A stretch of 64,000 nt of DNA, taken from Zoogloeaceae bacterium. GTDB taxonomy: Bacteria > Pseudomonadota > Gammaproteobacteria > Burkholderiales > Rhodocyclaceae. Location of the stretch: the NCBI GenBank assembly GCA_024235595.1, contig JACKMC010000009.1:66920-130919 (forward strand), read 5' to 3'. Positions 47,512-56,822 of this stretch are shown piece by piece. The first letter of the stretch is position 1. Each line of letters begins with the position of its first letter. The notes beneath the pieces were generated by a model that saw nothing but the letters and a program-made list of their open reading frames with translations, did not search any database and was not told the DNA's origin. Position numbers and translations under genes: made by a program.

Positions 47512-47807
47512 TACTCACCCCCCTTCTTGCCGGACTTGAACATTGCCAGCATGCGCTCGGTCACCACATAGCCGCCGGCCGCGTTGGCCGCGCCCAGCAA
47601 CACCGCGATGAAGCCGATCGCCAGTTCCAGGGGGCTGTCCGGGTCGGCATGCCCCATCACCACCATGGCGCCGATGAGCACCACACCGTGGATGAAGTTC
47701 GAGCCGGACATCAGCGGTGTGTGCAGGATCACCGGCACACGCGAAATCACTTCGTAGCCGACGAACGCGGCCAGCACGAAGACGTACAGATAGACGATAC
47801 CTTCCAT
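47511..47807 (-). CDS. pntAB: NAD(P) transhydrogenase, alpha subunit part 2 (membrane)
   Basis: A 98-residue membrane subunit with three transmembrane helices (about 5-25, 38-55, 62-82). It corresponds to the C-terminal membrane part of E. coli PntA, which in this organism is split into a soluble PntAA and this protein. Motifs 'GYEVISRVPVILHTPLMSGSNFIHGVV' are the family's. Its start is 16 bases after the PntAA gene stop and its stop overlaps the pntB start. Confidence 0.95.
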   Translation of the reverse strand: MEGIVYLYVFVLAAFVGYEVISRVPVILHTPLMSGSNFIHGVVLIGAMVVMGHADPDSPLELAIGFIAVLLGAANAAGGYVVTERMLAMFKSGKKGGE

Positions 47808-47822
47808 GGTCGTGTCCTCCGA

Positions 47823-48947
47823 TCAGAGCCCGAGGGCCTGTTTGACGCCAGCGTGGCGCACTTCCCCAGCGTGGGTGAGGCACGCGCCCACCACCACTTC
47901 ATCTTCCCAGTCGAGCGCGAGCACGCCGTCCTTGATGAACGGGCTGATGAAATTGAAGAGGTTCTTGGCGTACATCTCGGAGGCATGCACCGGCATGCGG
48001 CTGGGAATGTTGGTCGGGCCGATGACCAGCACGTCGTTGATCCAAACCTTCTCGCCAGCCACCGTACCCTCGACGTTGCCGCCCGTCTCGGCGGCCATGT
48101 CGACCACCACTGCGCCGGGTTTCATGCGCGCGATCATGTCCGCGGTAATGATCACCGGCGCCTTGCGGCCGGGGATCGCCGCGGTGGTGATCAGCGCATC
48201 GCACTGGGCCACGGCCTTGGCGAGGCGCTCGGCCTGCTTGGCCTTCTCCTCGTCGGTGAGTTCGCGCGCGTAACCGCCGCTCCCGGCTGCGGAGACGCCG
48301 GTATCGACGAACTTGGCGCCCAGCGACTCGATCTGCTCGCGCGTCTCGGGTCGCACATCGTAGGCTTCGACCATGGCGCCGATACGGCGCGCGGTGGCGA
48401 TCGCCTGCAGGCCGGCCACGCCGGCACCGATCACGAGTACCTTGGCCGGGCGGATGGTGCCGGCGGCGTAGGTGAGCATGGGAAAGAACTTGGGCGAGTG
48501 ATCGGCCGCAATCAGCGCGCACTCGTAGCCCGCGACCGCACCCTGCGAGGAGAGCACGTCCATGCTCTGCGCGCGCGAGATCCGCGGCAGGAGCTCGAGC
48601 GCGAAGGCGGTAACGTTCTTCTGTGCCAGCTGCTGTGCCCGCTCGGCGCTGCCCCACGGCTGCAGCAGCCCGATCAGCACCGCACCGGGCTTCATCTTGT
48701 CGATGGCCTCGGCGCTGGGCGGCTGCACGCAGAACAACACGTCGGCTGCCGAAATGACTTCGTCCGCCGTGGCGAGTTGGGACACCTCGGCAAAATCCTC
48801 GTCGCGAAAATGCGCGGGCTGGCCTGCACCAGCCTGCATTACCACTTGCGCTCCAAGTCCCTGATATTTCTTGACCACGTCGGGCACCACCGACAAACGG
48901 CGTTCCCCGGCTAGGGTCTCGGCTGTTACTCCGATGACCAGAGGCAT
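47823..48947 (-). CDS. pntAA: NAD(P) transhydrogenase, alpha subunit part 1 (NAD-binding)
   Basis: A 374-residue soluble subunit with the NAD(H)-binding domain I. Start MPLVIGVTAETLAGERRLSV with a strong AGGGAGG site. The alanine-dehydrogenase-like fold is evident from KVLVIGAGVAGLQAIATARRIGAMVEAYDVRPE (dinucleotide site, about 170-200) and AGYECALIAADHSPKF. It is the first gene of the pntAA-pntAB-pntB operon and is divergent from corA. Confidence 0.96.
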   Translation of the reverse strand: MPLVIGVTAETLAGERRLSVVPDVVKKYQGLGAQVVMQAGAGQPAHFRDEDFAEVSQLATADEVISAADVLFCVQPPSAEAIDKMKPGAVLIGLLQPWGSAERAQQLAQKNVTAFALELLPRISRAQSMDVLSSQGAVAGYECALIAADHSPKFFPMLTYAAGTIRPAKVLVIGAGVAGLQAIATARRIGAMVEAYDVRPETREQIESLGAKFVDTGVSAAGSGGYARELTDEEKAKQAERLAKAVAQCDALITTAAIPGRKAPVIITADMIARMKPGAVVVDMAAETGGNVEGTVAGEKVWINDVLVIGPTNIPSRMPVHASEMYAKNLFNFISPFIKDGVLALDWEDEVVVGACLTHAGEVRHAGVKQALGL

Positions 48948-49128
48948 GTAACCTCCCTGAATTTAGAAGATGGTTGGGATGAATTGTCTTGCGCGACCGC
49001 GAATATTGTTGTGTTTTCTCCCTATCCCCGCACCCTGACGGTGCGCGGCTACGCTGTGGTGCATCATACTTAAATATGAAGGCACCGAACAGCATGCAGC
49101 AATCTCGTCCTGACTGCGGAGCAAGCCA

Positions 49129-50217
49129 TTGAAAAGAAACCGCAAATCGAAACAACCCCCGAGTCGCAAGGTCGGCCTGCCGCCAGGAAGTCTGGTCCAC
49201 GTGGGCGAGGTTAAAATCGACCGACCGGTCATATCGCTGATCGAGTACGACGATCTGGGCCTCGTCGAACGGCAATTCGAATCCGTCGACGACGCCTACG
49301 GCTACAAACCCACGCACGAGCGCTTGTGGCTGAATGTTCATGGTTTGCATGACGCCGAAATGATGGCGGAGGTCGGGCGCCGCTTTGGACTGCATCCGCT
49401 CGCCATGGAGGACATCCTCAACACCCACCAGCGGCCCAAGATCGACGACTACGGCGACTACCTCTTCCTCGTCCTGCGCATCTTCGCCTACGACGAAAGC
49501 AACCACAGCCTGCAGTCCGATCAGTTGAGCATGATCATCGGCAAGCACTTCGTGCTGACCTTCCAGGAGCGCGTCCAGGGCATCTTCCAGCCGGTCCGCG
49601 AGCGTCTCCGCGCGGCGCGTTCGCCGATGCGGCAGAACGGCACCGACTACCTCGCCTATGCCCTGCTCGATACCGTGGTCGACCGCTACTTCCTGTCCGT
49701 CGATCGCCTCGGCGACGATGCGGAGAATCTCGAGGACGAAGCGCTCAATCGACCCAGTCCGGCATTGCTCTCGCGGATCAACCAGGCCAAGCACGAAACC
49801 CTGCAGATGCGTCGCGCGGTGTGGCCGCTGCGCGAGGTCGTAGCGTCGATGCAACGCCCCGAGAACGCCTTCTTCAAACCCGAGACCCGCCTCTACCTGC
49901 GCGACATCCACGACCACACCCTGCACATCATCGAGTCCCTCGACGGGGTCCGCGAGCTGCTTGGCGACCTGCTCGACATCTACCTGTCGAGCGTCAGCAA
50001 CCGGCTCAACGTCGAGGTACGCACCCTCACGGTGCTGTCGATGCTGTTCATGCCGGCAACACTCATTGCCGGCGTGTTCGGGATGAATTTCCACGACATG
50101 CCGCTGCTCGCCGAAAAGGACGGTTTCTGGATTTCGATGCTGATGATGGCCGCCTGTGCGCTATTCATGGGCGGTCTGTTCTGGCGTCGGCAGTGGCTCA
50201 AGCGCAACGCCGGATAG
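49129..50217 (+). CDS. corA: Magnesium/cobalt transporter CorA
   Basis: A 362-residue membrane channel. The start codon is TTG at 49129, with GGAG nine bases upstream. The long cytoplasmic domain (about 1-295) is followed by two transmembrane helices, with the signature GMN in GVFGMNFHDMP between them, and a C-terminal basic tail. Typical motifs include ALLDTVVDRYFLSVD, RLYLRDIHDHTLHIIE and VLSMLFMPATLIAGVFG. CorA mediates Mg2+ uptake in the pentameric family. It is divergent from the pnt operon and convergent with the PP2C gene. Confidence 0.95.
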   Translation: MKRNRKSKQPPSRKVGLPPGSLVHVGEVKIDRPVISLIEYDDLGLVERQFESVDDAYGYKPTHERLWLNVHGLHDAEMMAEVGRRFGLHPLAMEDILNTHQRPKIDDYGDYLFLVLRIFAYDESNHSLQSDQLSMIIGKHFVLTFQERVQGIFQPVRERLRAARSPMRQNGTDYLAYALLDTVVDRYFLSVDRLGDDAENLEDEALNRPSPALLSRINQAKHETLQMRRAVWPLREVVASMQRPENAFFKPETRLYLRDIHDHTLHIIESLDGVRELLGDLLDIYLSSVSNRLNVEVRTLTVLSMLFMPATLIAGVFGMNFHDMPLLAEKDGFWISMLMMAACALFMGGLFWRRQWLKRNAG

Positions 50218-50223
50218 CCGCCC

Positions 50224-50250
50224 CGCGATGCACCGCTAACCCGCATCGCG
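50224..50250. terminator. Hairpin between convergent corA and PP2C genes
   Basis: Perfect 8-bp arms, CGCGATGC at 50224-50231 and its complement at 50243-50250, with an 11-base loop. No T-run follows on either side, so terminator function is uncertain. Confidence 0.3.
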
Positions 50251-50251
50251 C

Positions 50252-51007
50252 TCAGCGCGCGGGTGCCTCCACGAGGCGAACGATCGCCACCGAGATATTG
50301 TCGCCGTAACCGTCCGAGCGGGCGCGTGCCAGCGAAATCAACGCCTGCGCGCCCTCGCGCGCCGATCTTGCGTTGAGCTCGGCACCGATCTCGTGCTCGC
50401 TCAGATCACCCCACAAGCCGTCCGAACACAACAGGAAGGTATCGCCTGCGACCAGGCCCAGCTGGCTCGCATGATCGATCCGCGGTTCGCGCTCCGCGCC
50501 GAGGCAGGACATCAGCACGTTGCGCTGCGGGTGGGACAGCGCCGCCGCCGCACTGATCATGCCCTTGCGGCTGAGTTCCTCGACCAGCGAGTGATCGGTG
50601 GTCCGCGTCACCAGGCGTCCATCGCGAAAATGATAGAGCCGCGAATCGCCGCAGTGAGCCCAGTCGGCGCGCCCCGGCTGCAGCAGCAGCACCGCCGCGG
50701 TGCTGTGCGGATCCTGCTCGCTGGTGAAACGGGTGAGCTTGATCACCAGGTGGGCCTCGTTGATGATACCGGCGAGGAAGTGCTCGGCCGATTCGTCACG
50801 CGGGGTGAACATCTCGAAATTCTGCTTCGCCTTGAGCAGCACCTGCTCGGCGGCCATCGCGCCGCCGGTATGGCCACCCATGCCATCCGCCACCACGGCC
50901 ATGAGCATGCCGGGCAGGGATGCATGGCCGAAGATGCCGACGCGGTCCTGCTGTTCGGTTCGGTCACCGGTGTGCCTCGCAACGCAGGTTTCTACTGACA
51001 GGGCCAT
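50252..51007 (-). CDS. PP2C-family serine/threonine phosphatase
   Basis: A 251-residue metal-dependent protein phosphatase. Start MALSVETCVARHTGDRTEQQDR (51007); the open frame runs on upstream, but an extension lacks family resemblance. Motifs: DRTEQQDR, VVADGMGGHTGG (metal-binding Asp), WAHCGDSRLYHF, LLCSDGLWGDL and DGYGDNISV. This short form resembles Stp/PrpC enzymes that pair with Hanks-type kinases or type VI secretion, but no kinase is in the window. The intergenic region to glcF (51008-51288) holds no gene I can support. Confidence 0.92.
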   Translation of the reverse strand: MALSVETCVARHTGDRTEQQDRVGIFGHASLPGMLMAVVADGMGGHTGGAMAAEQVLLKAKQNFEMFTPRDESAEHFLAGIINEAHLVIKLTRFTSEQDPHSTAAVLLLQPGRADWAHCGDSRLYHFRDGRLVTRTTDHSLVEELSRKGMISAAAALSHPQRNVLMSCLGAEREPRIDHASQLGLVAGDTFLLCSDGLWGDLSEHEIGAELNARSAREGAQALISLARARSDGYGDNISVAIVRLVEAPAR

Positions 51008-51288
51008 TTTGAAGTATTCGGGGAAAGGCGTTTCTGGCGGATCGCGCATGATAGCAACCGCGGACTCACTGCGCCCACCAATCGGACAACGGCGGAACAC
51101 CCCGGGAGGGGCATGCCAGCCCGGATCGCCAGCCCCCGCTCGAACGGCGCGGCGCTCGTTCGCAGCCAAAACCGGCATTTCCGGACCGCGTTGGTGACGA
51201 AGCCCTGGCCGACACAGTCTGCAAGGTGGAGGCAAGGCGGGTTGCCGCGACCGGACAAGCCTCGTCGACAGCCCGCATCTCCGAGCCC

Positions 51289-52524
51289 CTACCGCAGGCG
51301 GGCCTCGAGCATCTCCACCCAGTGCACCACCGGTGTCGCAGTGCCGGCCTCGAGATGGCTGATGCAGCCGATGTTCGCCGAAGCGATGCGGCCCGCGCCG
51401 CCCGCTTCCAGCGCCGCCAGCTTGTTGCTGCGCAACTGCTTCGACAGCGCCGGCTGAAGCAGGGAATAGGTCCCCGCCGAGCCGCAGCAAAGATGGCTGT
51501 CGGCCACCGGTGTGAGTTCGTAGCCTGCCGCCTCGAGCAGGCGCTCCACCGTCCCGCGGATGCGCAGTCCATGCTGCAGGGTGCAGGGCGCATGGAAGGC
51601 CAGCTTCTCGGGCGCCTGCGCAGGCCGAGCGCGCAGCAGCGTTTCGAGGGCCTCCGCCTCGCGGCTGAGAATCTCCGATATATCGAGGGTCATCTCGCTG
51701 ATGCGAGCAGCCTTGTCGGCATAGGCCGCATCGCCGCGCAGCAGATGGCCATAGTCCTTGACCTGCACGCCACAGCCGGAGGCAGTCATCACGACGGCCT
51801 CAATCTCGCCACGCTCCACACCCGGCCACCAGGCATCGATATTGCGCCGCGCGTCGGCGAGGCCGCCCTGTTGGTCGTTGAGGTGATATCGCACCGCCCC
51901 GCAGCAGCCGGCTCCCGGCATCTCGACCAGCGAGATGCCCAGCGCGTCGAGCACGCGGGCGGTCGCGGCGTTGATCGACGGCGCCATCGAAGGCTGCGCG
52001 CACCCCGCCAGCGCGATCATCTTGCGCGAATGCCGGGACGCAGGCCAGGCACCCGCCGGGCGCGCATCGGGCACCTTGTCCTTGAGCATGGCGGGCAGCG
52101 CAGGCTTGACCAGACGCCCCATCGACATCGCCGCACCGAAGAGCCCGGCGCGAGGCACGAACTCCTTCAGCAGCCACCGCACGACACGGTCCGCACCGCG
52201 GCGCGGCACCTGCGCCTCGACCACATGGCGCCCGATATCCACCAGCCGGCCGTACTGGACACCCGATGGACAGGTCGATTCGCAGGAACGGCAGGTCAGG
52301 CAGCGATCCAGGTGCTGACGCGTCTTTTCGGTGGCTTGTCGCCCCTCCAGCACTTGCTTGATGAGGTAGATGCGGCCGCGCGGTCCATCCAGCTCATCGC
52401 CCAGCAACTGGTAGGTCGGACAGGTGGCGGTACAGAAACCGCAGTGCACACAGGTACGCAGGATCGATTCGGCCTCCAGGCCCTCCGGCGTACCCTTGAT
52501 GAATTCGGCGAGATTTGTCTGCAT
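51289..52524 (-). CDS. glcF: Glycolate oxidase, iron-sulfur subunit
   Basis: A 411-residue subunit. Two 4Fe-4S motifs, CVHCGFCTATCP (about 25-36) and CLTCRSCESTCP (about 75-86), are followed by two CCG heterodisulfide-reductase-type segments (GAGCCGAVRYH and HLCCGSAGTYS). It passes electrons from the flavin subunits to the quinone pool. Last gene of glcC-glcD-glcE-glcF, 24 bases after glcE. Confidence 0.96.
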   Translation of the reverse strand: MQTNLAEFIKGTPEGLEAESILRTCVHCGFCTATCPTYQLLGDELDGPRGRIYLIKQVLEGRQATEKTRQHLDRCLTCRSCESTCPSGVQYGRLVDIGRHVVEAQVPRRGADRVVRWLLKEFVPRAGLFGAAMSMGRLVKPALPAMLKDKVPDARPAGAWPASRHSRKMIALAGCAQPSMAPSINAATARVLDALGISLVEMPGAGCCGAVRYHLNDQQGGLADARRNIDAWWPGVERGEIEAVVMTASGCGVQVKDYGHLLRGDAAYADKAARISEMTLDISEILSREAEALETLLRARPAQAPEKLAFHAPCTLQHGLRIRGTVERLLEAAGYELTPVADSHLCCGSAGTYSLLQPALSKQLRSNKLAALEAGGAGRIASANIGCISHLEAGTATPVVHWVEMLEARLR

Positions 52525-52548
52525 GGTCAGGGATTCGCGGTTGCGTGT

Positions 52549-53610
52549 TCAGAGGTCGGGATACAGACGGCCACGGCCGAACACCGCCGCCGGGTCGAAT
52601 GACTGCTTGAGACGCTTGTGAATCGTCGCCAGCGGGCCGGCCAGTGGCTGAAACACACCGGCCGCCTTGTCGCCGCCGCGAAACAGCGTCGCGTGGCCAC
52701 CTGCCGCGCTTGCCGCCGCTCGAATCTCCGAGGCCGCCGCGGTCGCGCGCAGCCAGCGCTCGGCGCCGCCCCACTCCACCGCCGCCTCGCCGGCCAGCGC
52801 AAGGACGGGCGCATCGCTGGGTAACGAAAGGCGCCACAGAGGCGTCTCCCCCGCGAAGAAGGGATGCTGCTGCTCGCGCACGGCGAGCCACAGGGCGCCC
52901 CCCTCGCCGCCCTCGAGGATCTCGCCGCCGAGCCTCGAAGAGGCTGCCTCGACGGCAGCGCGGGCACCCGACAGGCGCACCGTGAGGACTCCCTGGCACC
53001 AGAACGAAGCCGAGATCGGCAGCGGCTGCCCACCCCATTCATTGAGGCGCCGCAAGGCCGTCGCCTGATCCATCTCGAAGCGCAGGCTTGCCTCCGCGAC
53101 CGGCTGTGGCAACACCTTCAGGGACACCTCGGCAAGCACTGCCAGGGTGCCGAGGCTGCCGCACATGAGCCGCGCGACATCGTAGCCGGCGACGTTCTTC
53201 ATCACCTGGCCGCCGAAGGTGAGCAACTCGCCGCGGCCGTCGATCACCTGCACGCCGAGCAGAAAATCCCGCGCCGCACCCACGGCCTGGCGTCGCGGTC
53301 CCGACAGCCCCGCGGCGACACTGCCGCCAATCGTCGCTGCGCCGAAATGCGGCGGCTCGAAGGCCAGGAACTGGCCCTTCTCGGCCAGTACCGCTTCGAG
53401 TTCGTCCAGCGGCGTGCCGCTGCGCGCTGTGATCACCAGCTCGGTCGGCTCGTAGGCGACCACCCCGCTGTAGCCGCGCGTATCGAGAAGCTTGCCCTGC
53501 GGCGCCTGACCGTAGAAGCGCTTGCTGCCGCCCCCGCGGATCTCCAGCGCCGCGCCCTCGGCCCCCGCCTGGCGAATCTGCTCGACCCATCCCGCAATCG
53601 TTCCATCCAT
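52549..53610 (-). CDS. glcE: Glycolate oxidase, FAD-binding subunit
   Basis: A 353-residue subunit of the glycolate oxidase complex with a shortened FAD-binding PCMH domain: LEIRGGGSKRFYGQ, 'GVVAYEPTELVITARSGTPLDELEAVLAEKGQFLAFEPP', 'GSVAAGLSGPRRQAVGAARDFLLGVQVI' and 'GGQVMKNVAGYDVARLMCGSLGTLAV'. The GlcE family is shorter than GlcD and works with it. It lies between glcD (45-base gap) and glcF. Confidence 0.95.
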   Translation of the reverse strand: MDGTIAGWVEQIRQAGAEGAALEIRGGGSKRFYGQAPQGKLLDTRGYSGVVAYEPTELVITARSGTPLDELEAVLAEKGQFLAFEPPHFGAATIGGSVAAGLSGPRRQAVGAARDFLLGVQVIDGRGELLTFGGQVMKNVAGYDVARLMCGSLGTLAVLAEVSLKVLPQPVAEASLRFEMDQATALRRLNEWGGQPLPISASFWCQGVLTVRLSGARAAVEAASSRLGGEILEGGEGGALWLAVREQQHPFFAGETPLWRLSLPSDAPVLALAGEAAVEWGGAERWLRATAAASEIRAAASAAGGHATLFRGGDKAAGVFQPLAGPLATIHKRLKQSFDPAAVFGRGRLYPDL

Positions 53611-53655
53611 TTCTATCGATGTCCTCTCATGTCTCTCGTTCGCATCGGACGGCGC

Positions 53656-55167
53656 TCAGAAGCGCTCGAGCTCCGGATGGGGCAACTGCCCGTTCTTGAC
53701 GTGCAGCTTGCCATATTCGGCACAGCGGTTGAGGGTGGGTATGGCCTTGCCGGGATTGAGCAGGCCATCCGGGTCGAAAGCCGCCTTGACCCTGAAGAAG
53801 GTGGTGCGCTCGGCCACCGAGAACTGGCTGCACATCTGGTTGATCTTCTCGATCCCGACCCCGTGCTCTCCGGTGATCGTGCCGCCCAGCGCCACCGAGA
53901 GCTCAAGGATGTCGGCGCCGAATTCCTCGGCACGATCGAGTTCGCCGGAGACATTCGCGTCGAACAGGATCAACGGATGCATGTTGCCGTCACCGGCGTG
54001 GAAGACGTTGATGCAGCGCAGTCCGTATTTCGTCTCCATGCCCTGGATGGCCTTGAGCATCTCGCCCAGGCGCTTGCGCGGGATGGTGCCGTCCATGCAG
54101 TAGTAGTCGGCCGAGAGGCGCCCCGCGGCCGGAAACGCCGCCTTGCGCCCGGCCCAGAACTTGAGCCGCTCGGCCTCGTCGCGCGAGACGCGGATTTCGC
54201 TGGCGCCGCTGGCCTCGAGCACCGCCCGCATGCGCTCGATCTCCTCGCTGACCTCTTCCGGCGTACCGTCCGACTCGCAGAGCAGGATCGCCGCCGCCTC
54301 GAGGTTGTAGCCGGCATGCACGAACTGCTCCACCGCGGCGGTGGCAGGCTGGTCCATCATTTCAAGGCCGGCCGGAATGATGCCCGCGGCAATCACCGCG
54401 GCGACCGCGTTGCCCGCGGTCACGACATCATCGAAAGAGGCCATCACGCATTGCGCGAGCTGGGGCTTGGGGGTGAGCTTGACGCTGACCTCGGTGACCA
54501 CCGCCAGCATCCCCTCGGAGCCATGCACCAGCGCCAGCAGATCGTAGCCCGGCGCATCGAGCGCGTGGCTGCCGAACTCCACCACCTCGCCCGCCATGGT
54601 GAGTCCGCGCACCCGCAGCACGTTGTGCACCGTGAGTCCGTACTTGAGGCAGTGCACGCCGCCGGAGTTCTCGGCCACATTGCCGCCGATGGTGCAAGCG
54701 ATCTGCGAGGAGGGATCCGGCGCGTAGTAGAGACCGTGGCGGGCGGCCGCCTCCGAGATCGCCAGGTTGCGCACCCCGGGCTGAACCACCGCCAGCCGGG
54801 CGACAGGGTCCAGGCGCAGGATCTGCTTGAAGCGCGCCAGCGACAGCACCACGCCATGCGCATGCGGCAGCGCGCCGCCCGACAGTCCGGTGCCGGCACC
54901 GCGTGCCACCACCGGCACCCGCAGTTCGCTGCATGCCTTGAGGATTTCCGCCGCCTGCGCCTCGGTCTCGGGCAAGGCGACCACCATCGGCACCTGTCGG
55001 TAAGCGGCAAGCCCGTCACACTCGTAGGGCCTGAGGTCTTCCTGGTCGTAGAGAAGGCTGCCAGGCGGCATCACCCGTGCCAGCGCTTCGATCACCCGCG
55101 CCCGGTCGACGCCGGAGAAATCGGCCTCGTTGGCACCCGGTTCAACCGCTTCCATCGTCTCAGCCAT
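53656..55167 (-). CDS. glcD: Glycolate oxidase, catalytic FAD subunit
   Basis: A 503-residue FAD-linked oxidase that turns glycolate (and often D-lactate) into glyoxylate. FAD-binding motifs: VVARGAGTGLSGGALPHAHGVVLSL (about 110-130), 'GLYYAPDPSSQIACTIGGNVAENSGGVHCLKYG' and the C-terminal metal-binding 'NVFHAGDGNMHPLILFD' and 'ITGEHGVGIEKI'. A good site, GAGGAG, lies six bases upstream of the start. It follows the regulator gene by 12 bases. Confidence 0.97.
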   Translation of the reverse strand: MAETMEAVEPGANEADFSGVDRARVIEALARVMPPGSLLYDQEDLRPYECDGLAAYRQVPMVVALPETEAQAAEILKACSELRVPVVARGAGTGLSGGALPHAHGVVLSLARFKQILRLDPVARLAVVQPGVRNLAISEAAARHGLYYAPDPSSQIACTIGGNVAENSGGVHCLKYGLTVHNVLRVRGLTMAGEVVEFGSHALDAPGYDLLALVHGSEGMLAVVTEVSVKLTPKPQLAQCVMASFDDVVTAGNAVAAVIAAGIIPAGLEMMDQPATAAVEQFVHAGYNLEAAAILLCESDGTPEEVSEEIERMRAVLEASGASEIRVSRDEAERLKFWAGRKAAFPAAGRLSADYYCMDGTIPRKRLGEMLKAIQGMETKYGLRCINVFHAGDGNMHPLILFDANVSGELDRAEEFGADILELSVALGGTITGEHGVGIEKINQMCSQFSVAERTTFFRVKAAFDPDGLLNPGKAIPTLNRCAEYGKLHVKNGQLPHPELERF

Positions 55168-55178
55168 GTCCGCTCCTC

Positions 55179-55931
55179 TCAGCCTTGCTCTGGTTGCGCA
55201 GGGATGGGCGACACCCCTGCCGATTCTTCAAGCGCAATGCCCAGCCGCTTCGCCCCTTCTCGCAAATGGCGCTCAGCGGCCTCGCGCGCCGCCTGCGCAT
55301 CGCCCGCAGCAATTGCAGCATAGATCGCTTCGTGCTCGCGCTGCGCATCGCAGGCGCGACCGTTGCTGCGTCCATGCTCGTTCCAGGTGGGCACGCGCGA
55401 CGCCGAGAATTGTGCGCCCATGAATTCGACGAAGCGCTCCACCAGTGGATTATGCGTCGCCGCGGCGACGGCGCGATGAAAGGCGTCATCGTCGGCCGCG
55501 CCTTGCAGGCCGCTCCTGAGCGCGTCGTTCATGCGCGCCAGCGGCAACTGCAGGGCCATGAGATCGGCGGCGGTGCGACGCTTCGCGGCCAACTCGGCGC
55601 AGCCCAGCTCCACCACATAGCGCAGCTCGAACACATTGCGGGCATGGCATGTGGCAGAAACCGCATCCTCGTGCAGGCGAAAACTGCCATAGCCCGCCTG
55701 CCTCGAGACGAAGGCCCCGGCCCCCTGCCGCGTCTCGACGTAGCCGTCCGCCTTGAGTCTCGCGATTGCCTCCCTGACCACCGCGCGGCTCACCGCGAAC
55801 TGGTCGGCAAGCTGTTTCTCGGTGGGAAACTGGTCTCCCGGCGCGAGCCTGCCCTCGCGCACCCAACCAATGAGGCTGCGCGAAAGCGTCTCGGCAAGAC
55901 GCGGGGGACGAACGATGGCATCGGATAACAT
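55179..55931 (-). CDS. glcC: FadR-subfamily GntR regulator of the glycolate operon
   Basis: A 250-residue repressor or activator. I start at 55931 (MLSDAIVRPPRLAETLS); the open frame extends 38 residues further but that part is not family-like and would include its own operator. The N-terminal winged helix has GDQFPTEKQLADQFAVSRAVVREAIARLKADGYVETRQGAGAFV, and the C-terminal FCD ligand domain has conserved acidic and His residues. It precedes glcD by 12 bases in the same orientation, so it likely controls its own operon in response to glycolate or a related acid. The name follows E. coli GlcC by context. Confidence 0.88.
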   Translation of the reverse strand: MLSDAIVRPPRLAETLSRSLIGWVREGRLAPGDQFPTEKQLADQFAVSRAVVREAIARLKADGYVETRQGAGAFVSRQAGYGSFRLHEDAVSATCHARNVFELRYVVELGCAELAAKRRTAADLMALQLPLARMNDALRSGLQGAADDDAFHRAVAAATHNPLVERFVEFMGAQFSASRVPTWNEHGRSNGRACDAQREHEAIYAAIAAGDAQAAREAAERHLREGAKRLGIALEESAGVSPIPAQPEQG

Positions 55932-55942
55932 CAGGTCATCTG

Positions 55943-55955
55943 ATTGTCTGACAAT
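55943..55955. promoter_or_regulatory. FadR-type operator of the glc operon
   Basis: A perfect 13-base palindrome, ATTGTCTGACAAT, lies 12 bases upstream of the glcC start. It has the T-x-GT-x-x-GAC-x-A shape known for FadR-subfamily regulators, so autoregulation of glcC-glcDEF is likely. A second role at the divergent SEC-C gene is possible because the gap is short. Confidence 0.65.
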
Positions 55956-56102
55956 TTGAAACGATACTGTAGTACATCCCCGTTCCCGGTCAAAGCCGGG
56001 TATTCCCCTACCGCCCGCAGCGCACCGACCGGACAGTCGTCGCAAGCAAGCGAGGCTGCGAGCGGTGTAAACTGCGTTACCTCACCAGCCCGGCGCTCCC
56101 GC

Positions 56103-56822
56103 ATGCACGCTTCCACGCTAACCGCACCGCTATCCGACACCGACCGCGACGAGCTGCATGCCTTTCTCGCGCAGCGGCGCGATGCGCTCGACCCCGAAGC
56201 CCTCGACGGGCTGTTCTGCGCGCTGATCGTCGGTCCGGAAACCGTCGGGCCGAGCGGCTGGATGCCGCTCGCACTCGGGCGATCGGAACTGGTCTGGGAC
56301 AGCGAAGCCCAGATGCGGCGCATTCTCGAACTCCTGCTGCGCGAATGGAACAGCATCGCGGGCGGCTTCCAGGTCGATTGGCGCGACGTACCCGAGGCCG
56401 AGATGCGCGACCGCATGTACCTGCCCAATGTAGACCCGACTCGCGAGGACCCCGAGCACCCGCTCGCGCAGCGCTGGGCCCGGGGTTTCGGCAGAGGCCT
56501 CGCGGTGTTCGGCGATCACGCCTGGGAAATCATGGACGGCGACGAGGAAGCGCTCGCCACCGGCAGCCTGATTGCCGCACTGGAGGTCGGGCACAACGAC
56601 GCCGGCGAGCCCTTCGATCACGCGAGCAGAAAACAGATGCTGGCCCATGTGGTCGTCGGCCTGCAGCATCTTTACCGCCTCTTTCGCGACAGCCAGGGCC
56701 GCCCCGATTCAGGCCCTACGCCATACCGCGCGCCGCCGCTCCCCGGCCGCAACGACCCCTGCCCCTGTGGCAGCGGGCTGAAGTTCAAGAAGTGCTGTGG
56801 CGCCCCCGATCGGCTGCATTGA
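56103..56822 (+). CDS. UPF0149/YecA-family protein with SEC-C metal-binding tail
   Basis: A 239-residue protein. The start at 56103 fits the family and excludes an uncharacteristic upstream stretch. The main part matches the UPF0149 (YgfB/YecA) fold, with '[14 protein letters not shown]', '[27 protein letters not shown]' and '[17 protein letters not shown]'. The C-terminus is a SEC-C motif, [18 protein letters not shown], a zinc-binding tail seen in SecA and in YecA proteins. It may assist in secretion or protein quality control, but the function is not known. Divergent from glcC. Confidence 0.9.
   Translation: MHASTLTAPLSDTDRDELHAFLAQRRDALDPEALDGLFCALIVGPETVGPSGWMPLALGRSELVWDSEAQMRRILELLLREWNSIAGGFQVDWRDVPEAEMRDRMYLPNVDPTREDPEHPLAQRWARGFGRGLAVFGDHAWEIMDGDEEALATGSLIAALEVGHNDAGEPFDHASRKQMLAHVVVGLQHLYRLFRDSQGRPDSGPTPYRAPPLPGRNDPCPCGSGLKFKKCCGAPDRLH

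Noticed and set aside
47899..50094. Long minus-strand open frame over pntAA and corA
   Set aside because: It is out of frame with pntAA and antisense to corA, with low-complexity composition.
51008..51288. In-frame extension of the PP2C gene toward glcF
   Set aside because: The extra residues do not resemble the family, there is no ribosome site, and it would run into glcF.
52864..55323. Long plus-strand open frame opposite glcE and glcD
   Set aside because: High GC lengthens antisense frames; the real genes on the minus strand are clear.
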